Assembly: GCA_020809705.1 (NCBI GenBank)
Contig: CP085825.1
Coordinates: 4,340,001-4,404,000, forward strand
Origin: Calonectria ilicicola
Lineage: Eukaryota; Ascomycota; Sordariomycetes; Hypocreales; Nectriaceae
DNA: 64,000 nt
Direction of reading: 5' to 3'
Positions 36,501 through 49,600 of the stretch are shown here, in pieces. Below the pieces are notes generated by a model. It saw only the letters and a list, made by a program, of their open reading frames with translations, was not told where the DNA came from and made no database searches. A program made the position numbers and the translations under genes. How positions within the stretch are numbered: the stretch's first letter is position 1; each line of letters opens with the position of its first letter.

Positions 36501-36885
36501 CTGCAGCGCTAAACTGGCGGCTCAAACCAGAAGGTCCCCGGCCTCGAATGGAGCGGCCAAGGGGCGCACTTGAAGGCGCAGGTCGGCTAAAAGGATTTTT
36601 GATAGCGCTCCCACCAGATGACATGCCAGACATGCCAAAGTTGAGAGGTTTGGGATCCGTCATTCCTCCACCACCCATCATGGAACTTCCCAAAAAGGAT
36701 GCAGTAGGCGCGCCGGCTGGGGTGAAGGAGGCTACAGAGGACGGAGGAGGAGGTCCAGCTGGTGTGGTCGATGGGTTTTCACCAAGGAATGAAAATCCAG
36801 AGCCTCGCGGTTGTCTCCTGTCTGGCGTTGAGGGTGCCGGACTGGCAGGCGGGCTGGAGTCGGGAACAAAGAATCTGTGAGCCAT
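33561..36885 (-). CDS. nup85: Nuclear pore complex scaffold protein NUP85
   Basis: Scaffold nucleoporin of the Y-shaped (Nup84/Nup107) complex. Exon 1 is 36885-34504 and exon 2 34442-33561, 1087 residues. The first ~160 residues are disordered with FTPAGAP, STTPAGPPPP and SGFSFLG, as in fungal Nup85 N termini. The rest is an alpha-helical stack, including LPEILFDWMQTSHNLYPDQV, CALLRGDIEGASQLLRNAGW and AVLGFLRVWSLPVACTVAEV, ending LGLNKDLAALWLEDADGVAM. The frame-preserving junction uses an acceptor ending CAGAG|ATA, with a nearby CAG three bases earlier in transcript order not fitting the frame. The frame is open upstream of 36885, but MAHRFFVPDSSPPASP fits the family start. NUP85 is the best match; another Y-complex helical nucleoporin is the alternative. 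Confidence 0.82.
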
Positions 36886-38016
36886 GGTGTCGGTTGATGA
36901 TGCGGCGAAAGCTCCCCTATCGTCGGATGATCTAAGTCGAGAAGGCGCAGCGGCGATGGCAGGGCATGTCACTCATCCAGGGAATCAGGGCGATGCTGTC
37001 GCATACGATGAAGGCTGAGAGCGACGCGACAGTGATGTTTGTTAGGCCGTCTATTGGTCAAAGCTACCTTGCCAACGCGCTTTGGATATTTTTTGGAGCT
37101 ATCGCGATGGGTAACCATGCGCCGTGGTTTAGCCGGGTTCACCTTGGAGACCCGCTTCTCTCACCGAGTTCACCTTGGCTGGCACTGCTGGCTGCTCGAC
37201 TGGCGCCTATGCGCCTGGCCCGACAACTGGACATTGAGTCCCGAATTCAGCCACTGAGTCCTGGTATCACGTATCAGAAGACGGGCACCGGTCGGGTTAG
37301 TGCAAGGGAGGTCACGGGCTTTTCTCGCAAAATTGCTCGGCATCTCGTGGGCATCGGGTTGTCAGTTATACGGTATTCCGGGTCCATTTCCGTCTTTTAG
37401 CTTCCATGATAACCCTGGCCAAGCACCGAAACTCCAAGCACGCACCTAAGCGGTCCCGGGTGGTCTGCTCTTATTGACCAAACTGAGTCACGCCGGCGTC
37501 TGCTTGATATCGGAGCGCGGAGACTACGGGATCCCGTCCGAACTGCCGACCCATAACTGAGTTTTGCTGCTCCACTTGCTTGTTGTGCCCGTCGGTCTGC
37601 TCCCAAACAATCACGACAACCCAACTGGTTTCGGGAGTGGCGGAGGAGTGCTCATGGCCTGTACCAATAACACCGGCTGCCAACCCGCTCGGCCATTCTC
37701 CCCGCACGGCATGATCAATGAGAGCGGTGCATTCGTCGAAGCGGGCCTCCAATAAGCTAGGACGGTGCAAATCTCTCGGTTGCCTTTGCCTATCTCAGGT
37801 GACGTGTAAGTGCGGATTTCAAACTCCATTGCGGGGTAGGTGGGCACGGAGTTGTTCGGGGATCGGAATCTGACCTTCAAGTGCCCAAGCTCCCTACATA
37901 AACACTACAACCTACGACAGTTGGGCTTTCTTGACCATCGAAGCCAACTTCTGAGTTTCATCACCCGGTTGTCATTTTTCACTCAAATTTCATCTCGGTT
38001 CAGTTTGAGGGACACA
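36886..38016. other. Divergent intergenic region NUP85 / formaldehyde dehydrogenase
   Basis: 1.13 kb between divergent genes, expected to contain both promoters. Open frames (such as 36966-37400 +) have unlikely composition. No RNA gene or repeat seen. Confidence 0.55.
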
Positions 38017-39444
<1,428 letters not shown>

Positions 39445-40126
39445 GTCAGCTTTGCAGGATGATTAAATAGTAAAAAAAAAAAGAGTTCCATGTCAATAAT
39501 CAATGGGGTAATTAGGGAGTTGACTCTGCCAAAACTGTAACAACTGGGCGCCCATTCTATAAGTGCTGCCATTATCGACCACCTTGATGGCCGCACTCGA
39601 GCTAATGACGCACCCCCCACCCGGAAAAAAAGACACACAAGATGGCTCGACACAGCGGAGGGACGGAATTCCCACCGTGCGAGACACACGGACTGGATAA
39701 TAGGTTTTATTGGAGCGACAGACTGGTTTGGGGCAAACTACTGCAGGTTTGCGGGCATCCTCCACTTACCCTACACTGTATTTTGAGCAGAAACTTTGTA
39801 CCACCAACAACCATGTAGGGGTATTTAGTGGGGGAGCATATGATAGTTATGTGATCAAAAATACACGCTTTGGTTTTGGCACGATTTCCACGGTTCCCTA
39901 TCTTATCTTATCATATCACCTTTCGGTCTCGGTTTCTTCGGATGAAGCTCAACGCCGCTTTGAAATTGACATTGTCTGTGAGGTTGATGAATCCGGGGTA
40001 CCCCCCGCTAGTGGATAAGGAGTGGAGACAGTCGGCAGATGAGTTGCCACAGGGGAAAGTTTACACGCGTGTGTCTCGATGGCCATTCGCGTTGACTTTT
40101 GCAGTCACTCATGGACCTTTGCGACG
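39445..40126. other. Intergenic region FDH to NTG1
   Basis: 680 bases with an A-run at 39470-39482 in the dehydrogenase 3' flank and C/T-rich leader-like sequence (39900-39960) before the next gene. No further gene. Confidence 0.55.
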
Positions 40127-41391
40127 ATGCGATCATCAAGAGTCTCGAAAGATGCTGCGAAGCTGTTTGACCGGGTATCAGAGCCGATCTCACCACCAAG
40201 ACGGATAACGCGATCATCACTGGCACGGTTTGCCTTTACAGCCGACGAAGACGAGATCAAAGCCGATATTCGGGACATTGAAGATGGCATCGACTCCCCT
40301 GCTCGAAAGCGGCGGCGAGTTGCTACAGTGAAGTCGGAAGAGCCAACTCTACGCAAAGGTATCAAGTCCGAGGTCAAATCGGAGGTCAAGTCAGAGTCGA
40401 TCGAAGACACGCTTAGTTCCATTCCATCGCCACCATCCAAGGCACCGCGCCGCGCTCGCAAACCCGCCCGAAAGACCGTGGATCCGTCGACAGGAGAGAG
40501 TACGGTAGAGCCCCCTTCCGACTGGGAGGCCATGTATGATGTCGTGAGGAAGATGCGAGCACCCGGCGGAGCGGCGTACGGAGCGGCGGTCGATACGATG
40601 GGTTGTGAACGATTGGCGGATCGAAACGCATCGCCGAAAGACCAGAGACTTCATTCGCTGATCGCATTGATGCTGTCAAGTCAAACAAAAGACACAGTCA
40701 CCGCTGTAGTCATGAAGAAGCTGCAGACTGAATTGCCAGCGTACAAACCTGGGGCGCCTGTGGGACTCAACCTGGACAACGTGCTGGCCGTGGAGCCAGC
40801 CATGTTGAACCAGTTCATATGGGCAGTGGGATTTCACAATAACAAGACAAAGTTAGTTTCTTGACACCACTTGCGATGGGAGCTCGACTAACGATACACA
40901 GATACATCAAACAGACGGCCGAAATTCTTCGCGACAAATGGAACAGCGATATTCCCGATACGATCCAAGGGCTCACATCGTTACCTGGAGTAGGCCCAAA
41001 GATGGCGTATTTGTGCATGTCGGTTGCATGGAACCGGACCGAGGGCATTGGCGTCGATGTACATGTGCACCGCATAACGAACCTCTGGGGGTGGAATAAG
41101 ACGAAGAACCCGGAGGAGACTCGCCTAGCGCTGCAATCTTGGTTGCCGAAGGATCGATGGCGGGAGATTAACTCGCTTCTCGTCGGGCTTGGCCAGGCCG
41201 TTTGCCTTCCTGTTGGCCGGAAATGCGGCGAGTGCGAACTCGGCTTCGAGGGGCTATGCAAGGCTGCCGATCGAAAAAAGGTTATTGATGCGAGAAAGTT
41301 GAAGAGCGAAAAGGTTGAGGTCAAGGATGAGGATGACACCATGATTAAACTCGAGGTCGCACAGGACGTAAAGATCAAGCAGGAAGATTGA
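40127..41391 (+). CDS. ntg1: Endonuclease III homologue (Ntg1/NTH1-type DNA glycosylase/AP lyase)
   Basis: Bifunctional base-excision-repair enzyme for oxidised pyrimidines. Exons are 40127-40851 and 40902-41391, 404 residues. The helix-hairpin-helix [16 protein letters not shown] contains the catalytic lysine, the catalytic aspartate is in [13 protein letters not shown], and the cluster cysteines follow as [19 protein letters not shown] (spacing 6, 2, 7). The glycosylase core begins near [20 protein letters not shown]. Both ends carry basic, disordered tails rich in psi-K-x-E SUMO-consensus motifs. An in-frame ATG at 40079 would add 16 residues; 40127 ([14 protein letters not shown]) looks more like fungal relatives. 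Nuclear and perhaps mitochondrial location are family knowledge. Confidence 0.92.
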
Positions 41392-42084
41392 TAAATTGTT
41401 GACAAGTCGATTCTGGACACGGCAACATAACATGTCATGTCGCTGCCGGCGGCACCCGGCCCACCATAATTCAGTGGTCGGTTGACAGACCACGTAGCGA
41501 TCCATAGGCGATGTTGCTCTGGTGGGTGACCAGATGGTGGCCTTAAATGCACGAATACTAGTCAATGCCCTGCTCACCTTTGCGTTGCATCTGCTTGGGC
41601 AGAGTGCAGCCAGTTTTCGGCGCTATTGTAGTCATGAGACTTGGGCGGTCAACTTAGCAGCAGACTCACGAGATCATGGGTCCGATACGATATCGGAGAT
41701 AAGACCGGGGTGGGTGGGAGGGTCCCACGTAATCGGCTGCCTTGGATGGTGGGAGGTTGGCATCTGGTCAATTCAGCTCATGATGCCGTCACTGCAACCT
41801 CGGCTGCTTATATGTTTGTTATTTGAAAGAAAATCAATTCAGAACCCGGCTAGATGGGGTGACTGCCAAAGAAAGCCCCGTACGCCAACGCAAACACCCA
41901 GTTTGCCTGCCTCATGGTAGAATACAAGGGCGTTCAAACGCCTCTCCTGCTCCATAACTTAAATCCTAGCCCCTTGCTTGTCTCGTCATTACTTCGTGGT
42001 CGTCCGAAAAGAATAGGGTTCCCTTTGGCTGCGTGGAGAGACGCCAACTCCCGCGCCTCAGGGGGGTTTCGTAATTTGTATGCA
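41392..42084. other. Convergent 3' intergenic region
   Basis: About 690 bases between the ends of the NTG1 gene (+) and the small zinc-finger gene (-). No coding frame or RNA gene supported. Confidence 0.55.
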
Positions 42085-42362
42085 TTATACACCCCGGATA
42101 ACCTGGGTTCGCTCGGCTTCGAGCTGGGCGGCATTGCGCTCGTGGGACTGCTTCTTGCACTGTAGTAAATAGTTAGCAACTGGGTGGTCGGTTCCGGTAT
42201 TCAGCGGTGACAACATACGTCTTCCAGTCCGGTGCACTTGTGGTCTTCTAGTAGGCGGTGCTTGCCGCAAAAGTGTCCCTGGCAAAAACTGCAGTCTCCG
42301 ACGATTCGCTGAGCAGGCTCGCGGCACTGGACGGCGGTGCAACGGATTCGCTTGGCAGGCAT
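42085..42362 (-). CDS. 72-residue AN1-like zinc-finger protein
   Basis: Tiny two-exon gene. Exon 1 is 42362-42219 and exon 2 42159-42085, with a 59 bp intron (GTATGT..CTACAG). The protein begins MPAKRIRCTAVQCREPAQRI, then GDCSFCQGHFCGKHRLLEDH and KCTGLEDCKKQSHERNAAQL. The Cys/His spacing resembles the second half of an AN1 zinc finger, and the tail after it is helical and charged. Neither exon alone shows the protein, so gene finders may miss it. AN1 fingers often act with ubiquitin and the proteasome; that role is only inferred here. Confidence 0.8.
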
Positions 42363-44955
42363 GATTGCGGATATGAGAGGTTTGCGGAGAAACAGATGGG
42401 GTGATGATGTTGAGACGTATGGATGTAAGAGAGAGTCGAAACGATGGGCGGACGACGGCGCTTTGTTGGGAGAGTCAAAGGACCGAGCGAAACCGATGGA
42501 AATCAAAGGACCAAATTGGGACGACAAGTAATGACCGCAAATGCGTCAGCGACCCGAGGCAAGACGGGGAACCATGGATGCTTTATAAGGAGACGAGGAG
42601 GCTGATGAATGAATCATGCCTTGGGTGGAGACCCTGTCGGTTCGCCTCCCAGACCCAGAGACCCAGGCTTAGTTTGGAGGTGTGCATCCAAAGGGCCCAA
42701 GGGTGCTCCGTACTCCATACAGTGACAACAGACGTACAGGCTACATAGTACAATCGCAGGACATATTTTTTTTTTTTTAAACACGGGACCAACGTGACGA
42801 CCAGCCCCAGCTCAGGCCGGGCAGGGCGGCCCCAAATTTGACCCAATTTCCCTTGTCTCCCCGCCCTTTGAGGCCATCCGGGCCATCCCTTTCGAGCCGC
42901 TCACCGCGTCTCCCGGACAGGCTACTCTCAGCTGGCCGCCGTCCAGCACCTACGAGCCCGACCGGACTGGGACGGCCGCAGTGCGAGAAGCCCGTGGAAA
43001 CACGCCCCCAAGAGACTCCAGGAGACGCCCCCGGGGTTGGGCCACTTTTACCCGCCGAGGCGCCTGACTGGAATGGCCCGCCGGACCCGGGGGGGCTCCA
43101 TGGGATAGGCAAGGGCCGCGAGGCTCCGAAAGCGGTGGAGGCGAACCCCGTAGGGTCTGGATGGGCGAAAGGGACGGGGGAATGGGGTAGCGCTGTCATA
43201 GGTGGTGGGAGCACCGTCGATCGGCTCGAGGCGGGCAGACCGAGACCTTTTTTTTCTTCGTATCTTCACGAGGCGGCGACATGCAAGTGAGACGATAATC
43301 ACAGCTCACCATGATGGGTCAGGCTTTGTATACAGTATGTATGATACAGTAGTCTTGGCCTAGGGGGCCCTCGGACTCATATCGCGCAGCTCAGGTGCCG
43401 ATGCCCCATCGAGGGCAGGACCATGATGGCCGGCGTCAAGGGGACCGATATATGCTCTGGCGCGACTGGCGCTCTATACTACCCAACGTATGTACAGGCA
43501 CTATGTAGGGCGATACGCCGCCGTCCACGTACGCCGTTCTCTGCCTGGCATGGCTTTGGCTCTGCTTAGCCCTGTCGCCTGGCTGGGCGGCTCCCTGGGG
43601 TTCCCATGTCGTCGACGATTGACGGGGGGGCACTTGCTGAGCTGGGATCGCCCCCCCCCCAACAGGCAGGTTCGTGCTGGGTTTTAAAGCCACTGCATCA
43701 TTCAAGAGCCAATCGCTCCCGGTAGCGCCCTCCAGCACCGTCCAGACGCTCTCAGACACCGAGACAGCTACTCAAGGGGGCCAGCCCACGGCCTGGAAGC
43801 GTCTCGACGCCGCAGGCATGCCCCTTCCCCAGCGCCAACGCCCACGACTCAGGCGCCTACATGCAACGGGCGCCGCCAGCGACAACTTTTGATTTCTCGT
43901 GAGCAACGGATGCCACGACCGGCCTCGCGGGACAAGGTGTGGGGGTGCCTGATAGTAGAGGAATGACGCGAGAAGCCAGTTTCCACACGTCAATGGCTGG
44001 ACGGGCTATTGCGGAAGCTTTCCTCTTTTTAAGCGATAGTCGTCAGAGACGGACGACAGGCTGTGACAGCGACAGAGACAGCGACAACGACGGCGTCGAG
44101 TGCGTGGTCGTGATTCGACATGCCGCTTTGGGCTGCCAACCACCCAGCTGTCATGAGCTTCGGCATCATGAGCTGTCCTGCCAAGGCCATTTCACCAATT
44201 GTCGGGTGGCGAGTGCCGTGTGGGGTGACGGTTAAACATGGATTTTGCTGTTGTGCATACACTCTTTTTTTTTTTCAATGAGTGAAATGTAGATCCTCAT
44301 TGCCAATATGATATCTGAGTTCGTGTCTCGTCGCCCCCGTTGTGCTGGCTCGTACCATCGCTCCTTGTTTCTTCACAGCTGCCATCGGCACTCTGCCGGC
44401 ATTCTTGCAACCGCACCCGACCGATAACCCCGGTGTCCCCGGATCCGGACCGCCGAGGATATAAGTGTTCTACATAAAACCTGTCAAACAATGTCGCAGC
44501 TCGTCTAGTGTCACCAGAGATGACTTGCTCATGCTTCATGCTTATGCTTCATGACTTACTCACAGTATGGTTGCCATCGTTGCGGGGCGCCAATTCACCG
44601 CACCGACACATCATGGCAGCACATCATTGCAGCCCCCTCTCCAAGGACACCCCCTTATGCCACGCCTGCCATAGGTGCCCAATGGAAACCTACCCGATTG
44701 AACAATCGCATGTCCAGCGGTGAGCCACCCGTAGCGCGCTCTGCTCGCCAAGCCCCCAGTTGCGGTGTGGTCACACACGGCCTCACATGGCCGCACTTTC
44801 GATGAACCACTTACTCACATTACGCCGTACCCCGCCCTCCAATGCAACTGCGGATCCACTCCCCACTTTTTCTGCCCTTCCTCTGCACACATCTTAATAC
44901 TGGCAAATAACGAGCCGCCGCTCCAACAGCCAGTATCACAACACACGGCGCAAAC

Positions 44956-45040
44956 GTCGCTCTCGTCTAGTGGTTAGGACATTTCGTTGTGGTCATTTGA
45001 GTATCCCGAGAAAACCTGTGTTCGATTCACAGGAGGTTAG
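44956..45040 (+). pseudogene. tRNA-His-like relic or tRNA-derived SINE head
   Basis: The D arm (GTC, TAGTGGTTAG, GAC), the anticodon region CGTTGTGG with anticodon GTG, and the T arm (CTGTG, TTCGATT, CACAG) are in the right order. Removing about 13 bases after the anticodon lets TTTCG pair with CGAGA as the anticodon stem, as in an intron-bearing tRNA. The acceptor stem is broken: only three of seven pairs form. Box A and box B promoter elements are intact, and a T-run follows at about 45109-45118. It is therefore either a decayed tRNA gene or the head of a SINE. Confidence 0.45.
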
Positions 45041-45586
45041 TCCAACCTGACTCCTTCTAATGATTGCTTAATTCTAACTTGTTTCAAAGCGACAAACTCG
45101 CTCTCCCATCTTTTTTTTGGCACATTTTTAGATTCCAATATCGGCATGCTACATGCAAATCAAGCATGCGCCTAATAGCTGAGTACGCACTTCCAATTTA
45201 TTGGCGAGCACTTTTTTTGGTGAATTTTCCCCCCAATAGCCCCCTCCATAAAAAAGAGTTTGAATTAGGATCAAACAAACTTTTCCCTATCCACTGTTGT
45301 CCCTGGTTTAGTATAAATTGAATGATCTGATGGATGTGGCGGTTTGATGTTGGGATGAAACTGCGGCATCACGTGCAGGAAGGTTCAATTGAACAATCTA
45401 ATTAAAGCAGTGACAAGACCCTTTACTTGATATGTAAGTGATGAAGTAGATTTGTTTGAATGTCAGGGCAAAATATTACAAGTGGGTGGTGTTTTTTGCA
45501 TTGGTGGTTGCGAGTGTGCCGGCGTTGCAACTGCTGTCTTGTCTTGATACATTAATGTCTTGAATAGCATTCAAAGAAGCTAATGG

Positions 45587-45979
45587 CTATATAATATGGA
45601 ATAGCCATCTGAAAAAGAAAATTTCAGTCAACTGAAACCAAAGCCGTGCACTAGAATCCAAAATCCATGAACGGTGATATTCGTTGAGCTTGTCTAGAGT
45701 TGGAGGACTTAGAATGACATCAAGCAATCCCCTGAGATGCATCATTGTCTCACCTCCATATTGAGGGAGCAACATGCACAGTGTAGCCAAAAAATGGGTC
45801 AAATCTCGGATATGAGGATCTGGATCAAAGTGTCTGATCACCATTGCCAAGACAAACGATCGTCGTGTCTTTGACTGATGGTGGTTTACTAATCCCATGA
45901 TGTTGGTGATAGACCGAGTATTCAAGACAAGTTTAGCTGGACTCGCGGAACGTTGACCAGCCACCCAGATTCCTTGAGT
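45587..45979 (-). pseudogene. Orphan coding fragment, possibly a gene remnant
   Basis: A - strand frame of about 130 codons inside AT-rich DNA. The translation looks protein-like, with a balanced composition and segments such as DPHIRDLTHFLATLCMLLPQ and LRGLLDVILSPPTLDKLNEY, unlike the low-complexity frames elsewhere in gaps. It has no ATG at its left limit (the frame opens after a stop at 45980-45982) and no recognised domain. It could be one exon of a spliced gene or a relic. I do not recognise the family. Confidence 0.3.
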
Positions 45980-46621
45980 TTACTAGACTGTATGAGCATA
46001 GCTTTGGGGGGGGGGGTGGAATGCTGAGATCGATTTTGAATACGATGACAAAGGAATGAAACACATCCGACGACTAGACCAGGAAATGAATAAACCAAAC
46101 ACGCTAGTGCAATCTGAGAAAAAAATATATTATGACCGAGGCATTTTCACCAAATTCTGAGCCTTGTCGAGTTATGCATCTTGCCGTTTGTCAACTGTAG
46201 TGGCCCCTTGTGATTGACCACTACAAAATCGACAAAAACCAACTCCAAGTCGTATGTGAACTGTCTATGAGATGTTGGCACCACTGTAAACATGAAGTTT
46301 GAGCAACATTATATTAAACGGGAAATTTTTGGATGCCGGCTCATCGGTTGTTATTTCTGTTGGAGGTAGATGCTGCATTGCCCAAATAGGAACGTGGGGT
46401 TGCTTCCGATGACATCAACAGGCCTTCCCACTCCCACTCTTGTGCCTTATCGGACTAGTTCTACGTTGCAATCAGAATTTGTAATCGCATGATGCCTGCT
46501 GCATCTCATATGCAGCTGGTTCCGTATCGGAGTTGAAAGCCGGCCTTGTAAGCCCACATTATTTCTCTCCCCTAGATCGCCTAGATTCACCGTGGTTCAG
46601 TTGTCATTACATCTGCCAACC

Positions 46622-49600
46622 ATGACTACATCTTCAAAGCAACGCGGAGTTCGAATCGCAATTGATCGGGGAGGTACATTTACCGATTGCGTCGGAGAGA
46701 GCAATGGTGAAGAAATAATCATCAAGCTCCTCTCAGAGGACCCGGCCAACTACGAGGATGCCCCGCTCGAAGGGATTCGGCGCATCATGAGCCATTTCCT
46801 TGGCCGCGAAATCCCTCGAGGTGAAGCTCTAGACACTTCAAAGATTGACTCAATTCGCATGGGAACAACTGTCGCCACAAATGCTTTGCTTGAGCGGAAG
46901 GGCGAGAAGATTGCCATGGTGGTGACTAAGGGATTCAGGGACTGCTTGACAATTGGAAACCAGTCTCGACCTAAAATCTTTGACCTGGCAATTCGGAAGC
47001 CCGATGTACTTTATCAAGAAGTGATCGAGATTGATGAGCGCGTTACCCTTGAAGATTATGCCGAGGATCCTGCGCGAACCATTACTGAAGCTCAGGCTCA
47101 GGTTGGAACCAAGGAAGCCGAGGGCAAGGATCTGGTTCGAGGACTCTCTGGGGAGACTGTGCGGATTTTAAAGAGGGCAGAGGAAGAAGAAATCCGCCGA
47201 AAGCTAAAAGATGTATATGAAAAAGGTATCCGGAGTATTGCAGTCTGTCTGATGCACGGATATACATACCCAGATCATGAAGCCTTGATCGGAATGATTG
47301 CAAAAGAGATCGGCTTTAGCCATATATCCTTGAGTCATGAGCTGATGCCCATGATTAAACTTGTCTCCCGAGCAACTTCAGTTTGCGCAGATGCATATCT
47401 GACGCCTGCCATTCGCAAATATATTGATGGCTTCCAGGCTGGGTTCAAAGGCGGACTGGGAACAGAGAGCATGAAACAAGAAAAGGGAGAAAGAGGTGCC
47501 CGATGTGAGTTTATGCAAAGCGATGGTGGACTTGTAGACGTGGACAAATTTACTGGATTGAAGGCCATCTTATCTGGGCCAGCCGGCGGGGTTGTTGGAT
47601 ATGCAATCACCTCATACGACCCTGAAACCAAGACTCCAGTTATTGGATTTGATATGGTAAGGACCAACCCTCCTTGCAAGATTGTTGCTCACAAGTCCAG
47701 GGCGGTACAAGTACCGACGTCTCTAGATACGGCGACGGACGATATGAACACGTTTTTGAGACGACCACAGCAGGAGTGACAATTCAATCCCCTCAGCTTG
47801 ATATCAACACCGTCGCAGCAGGTGGAGGCTCACGTTTGTTCTTCAAAAATGGATTATTCGTGGTTGGTCCTGAATCTGCAGGAGCACAGCCGGGACCAGC
47901 AGCGTATCGTAAGGGAGGACCAGCAACAGTCACCGACGCCAATCTATTCCTTGGACGCCTGCTTCCCGAATTCTTCCCTAAGATTTTTGGCAAGAATGAG
48001 GATGGGGGGCTTGACATGGAGGCAAGCAGAAAAGTACTGCAGGAATTGACCGACCAAGTTAATCAAGAGACGGGAAAAAGTTTGACTATTGACGAAGTTG
48101 CTTATGGTTTCTTGACAGTTGCCAATGAAACAATGACGAGACCGATCAGGTCCATCACGGAGGCAAAGGGTCACGATTCTTCAAAGCACCGCCTGGCGAC
48201 TTTCGGAGGAGCAGGAGGTCAACATGCCGTGGCTATTGCCGAATCTTTGGGAATTCAGCAGATCCTCATCCACCGATACTCTTCAGTATTATCTGCTTAC
48301 GGCATGGCGCTCGCAGACGTGGTTGATGAGCGACAAGAACCAGACTCCAAGGTTTGGCGAGATGACGAGGCCACCGTCAAAGAATTGAGGGACAAGATGG
48401 AAAAACTCAAAGAAAAATCAAGAACTTCCCTAAAGGAGCAGGGATTCCAAGACGACGAAATTGTGTTTGAAGAATATCTAAACCTGAGATATCGTGGCAC
48501 AGAATCGGCCTTGATGATTATCAAACCAAGTGAGAAGGAAGCCCAGGAAAGTTTTGGTGGCAAAGACTGGGAGTTTGGAAAAGCATTTGTGAAGCAGCAT
48601 CATTATGAGTTTGGATTCACATTGGACGAACGAGACATTATTGTCGATGATGTGAGAATCCGTGGTATTGGAAAGAGTTTCCGATATAGCGGAGAAACCG
48701 TAGACCAGCAACTGAAGACTATCAAGGAGCAGCAAGTTTCGGAGAAGAAGAAACACGGCACTCAGAAAGTGTACTTTGAGGGTGGAAGAACGGAGACTCC
48801 TGTTTTCAAGCTCGAAGACCTCGAAGTTGGCGACTCAATCTCGGGACCAGCCATGCTTGCAGATGGAACCCAGACCATAGTCGTTACCCCCAAGGCCAAG
48901 GCGCTCATCCTCAAGACGCATGTGGTGATTAACCTTGACAAAGAAAGCGGAAAGGAAGAGTAAGTATTGTTATGGAGGTTACGAAAAATTACTAACAAGT
49001 TACAGGTCACTGCATACCGACGACCGAGAAGTAGACCCTATTATGCTTAGCATCTTTGGACATCGCTTCATGGCAATTGCTGAACAAATGGGGCGCGCTC
49101 TTCAAAAGACTAGCGTGAGCACAAATGTCAAGGAGCGACTCGACTTTTCATGTGCTATTTTTGATGCCACTGGTGGACTTGTCGCCAATGCGCCTCATCT
49201 ACCAGTGCATCTTGGCTCGATGTCAACATTTGTGCGTCGGCAGGCCGAAATATGGAAAGGCAAATTGGAAAAAGGAGACGTCATCATCTCTAACCACCCA
49301 TCATATGGAGGCACACACCTGCCAGATGTCACATTATTGATGCCTGCATTTGACGAAAAGGGGGAAAATATTTTGTTTTATGCGGCGTCAAGGGCGCACC
49401 ACGCAGATATCGGTGGCATCAGCGCAGGTAGCATGCCTCCTCACTCCCGAGAATTGTATCAGGAGGGTGCATCGATTAAGACCGAGAAGCTTGTTAGCCA
49501 GGGCAAATTTAACGAGAAGAGGGTCATTGAGCTGTTCTACGACGAACCGGCCAAGCAACCGGGATGCAGCGGTACTCGCACCCTCGCCGACAACATTAAT

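Larger units (their letters stand above)
42363..46621. other. 4.3 kb gene-poor region
   Basis: No complete gene is supported. 42.4-44.9 kb has ordinary base composition with simple C/G-rich tracts and overlapping implausible frames. From about 45.04 to 46.56 kb the sequence turns AT-rich. The region includes a tRNA-like relic at 44956-45040 and an orphan - strand frame at 45587-45979, both listed separately. A G-run occurs at 46006-46017. The last part should hold the 5-oxoprolinase promoter. Confidence 0.55.

Noticed and set aside
44956..45040. Functional tRNA-His gene
   Set aside because: The acceptor stem pairs in only three of seven positions, so I list it as a relic or SINE head instead.
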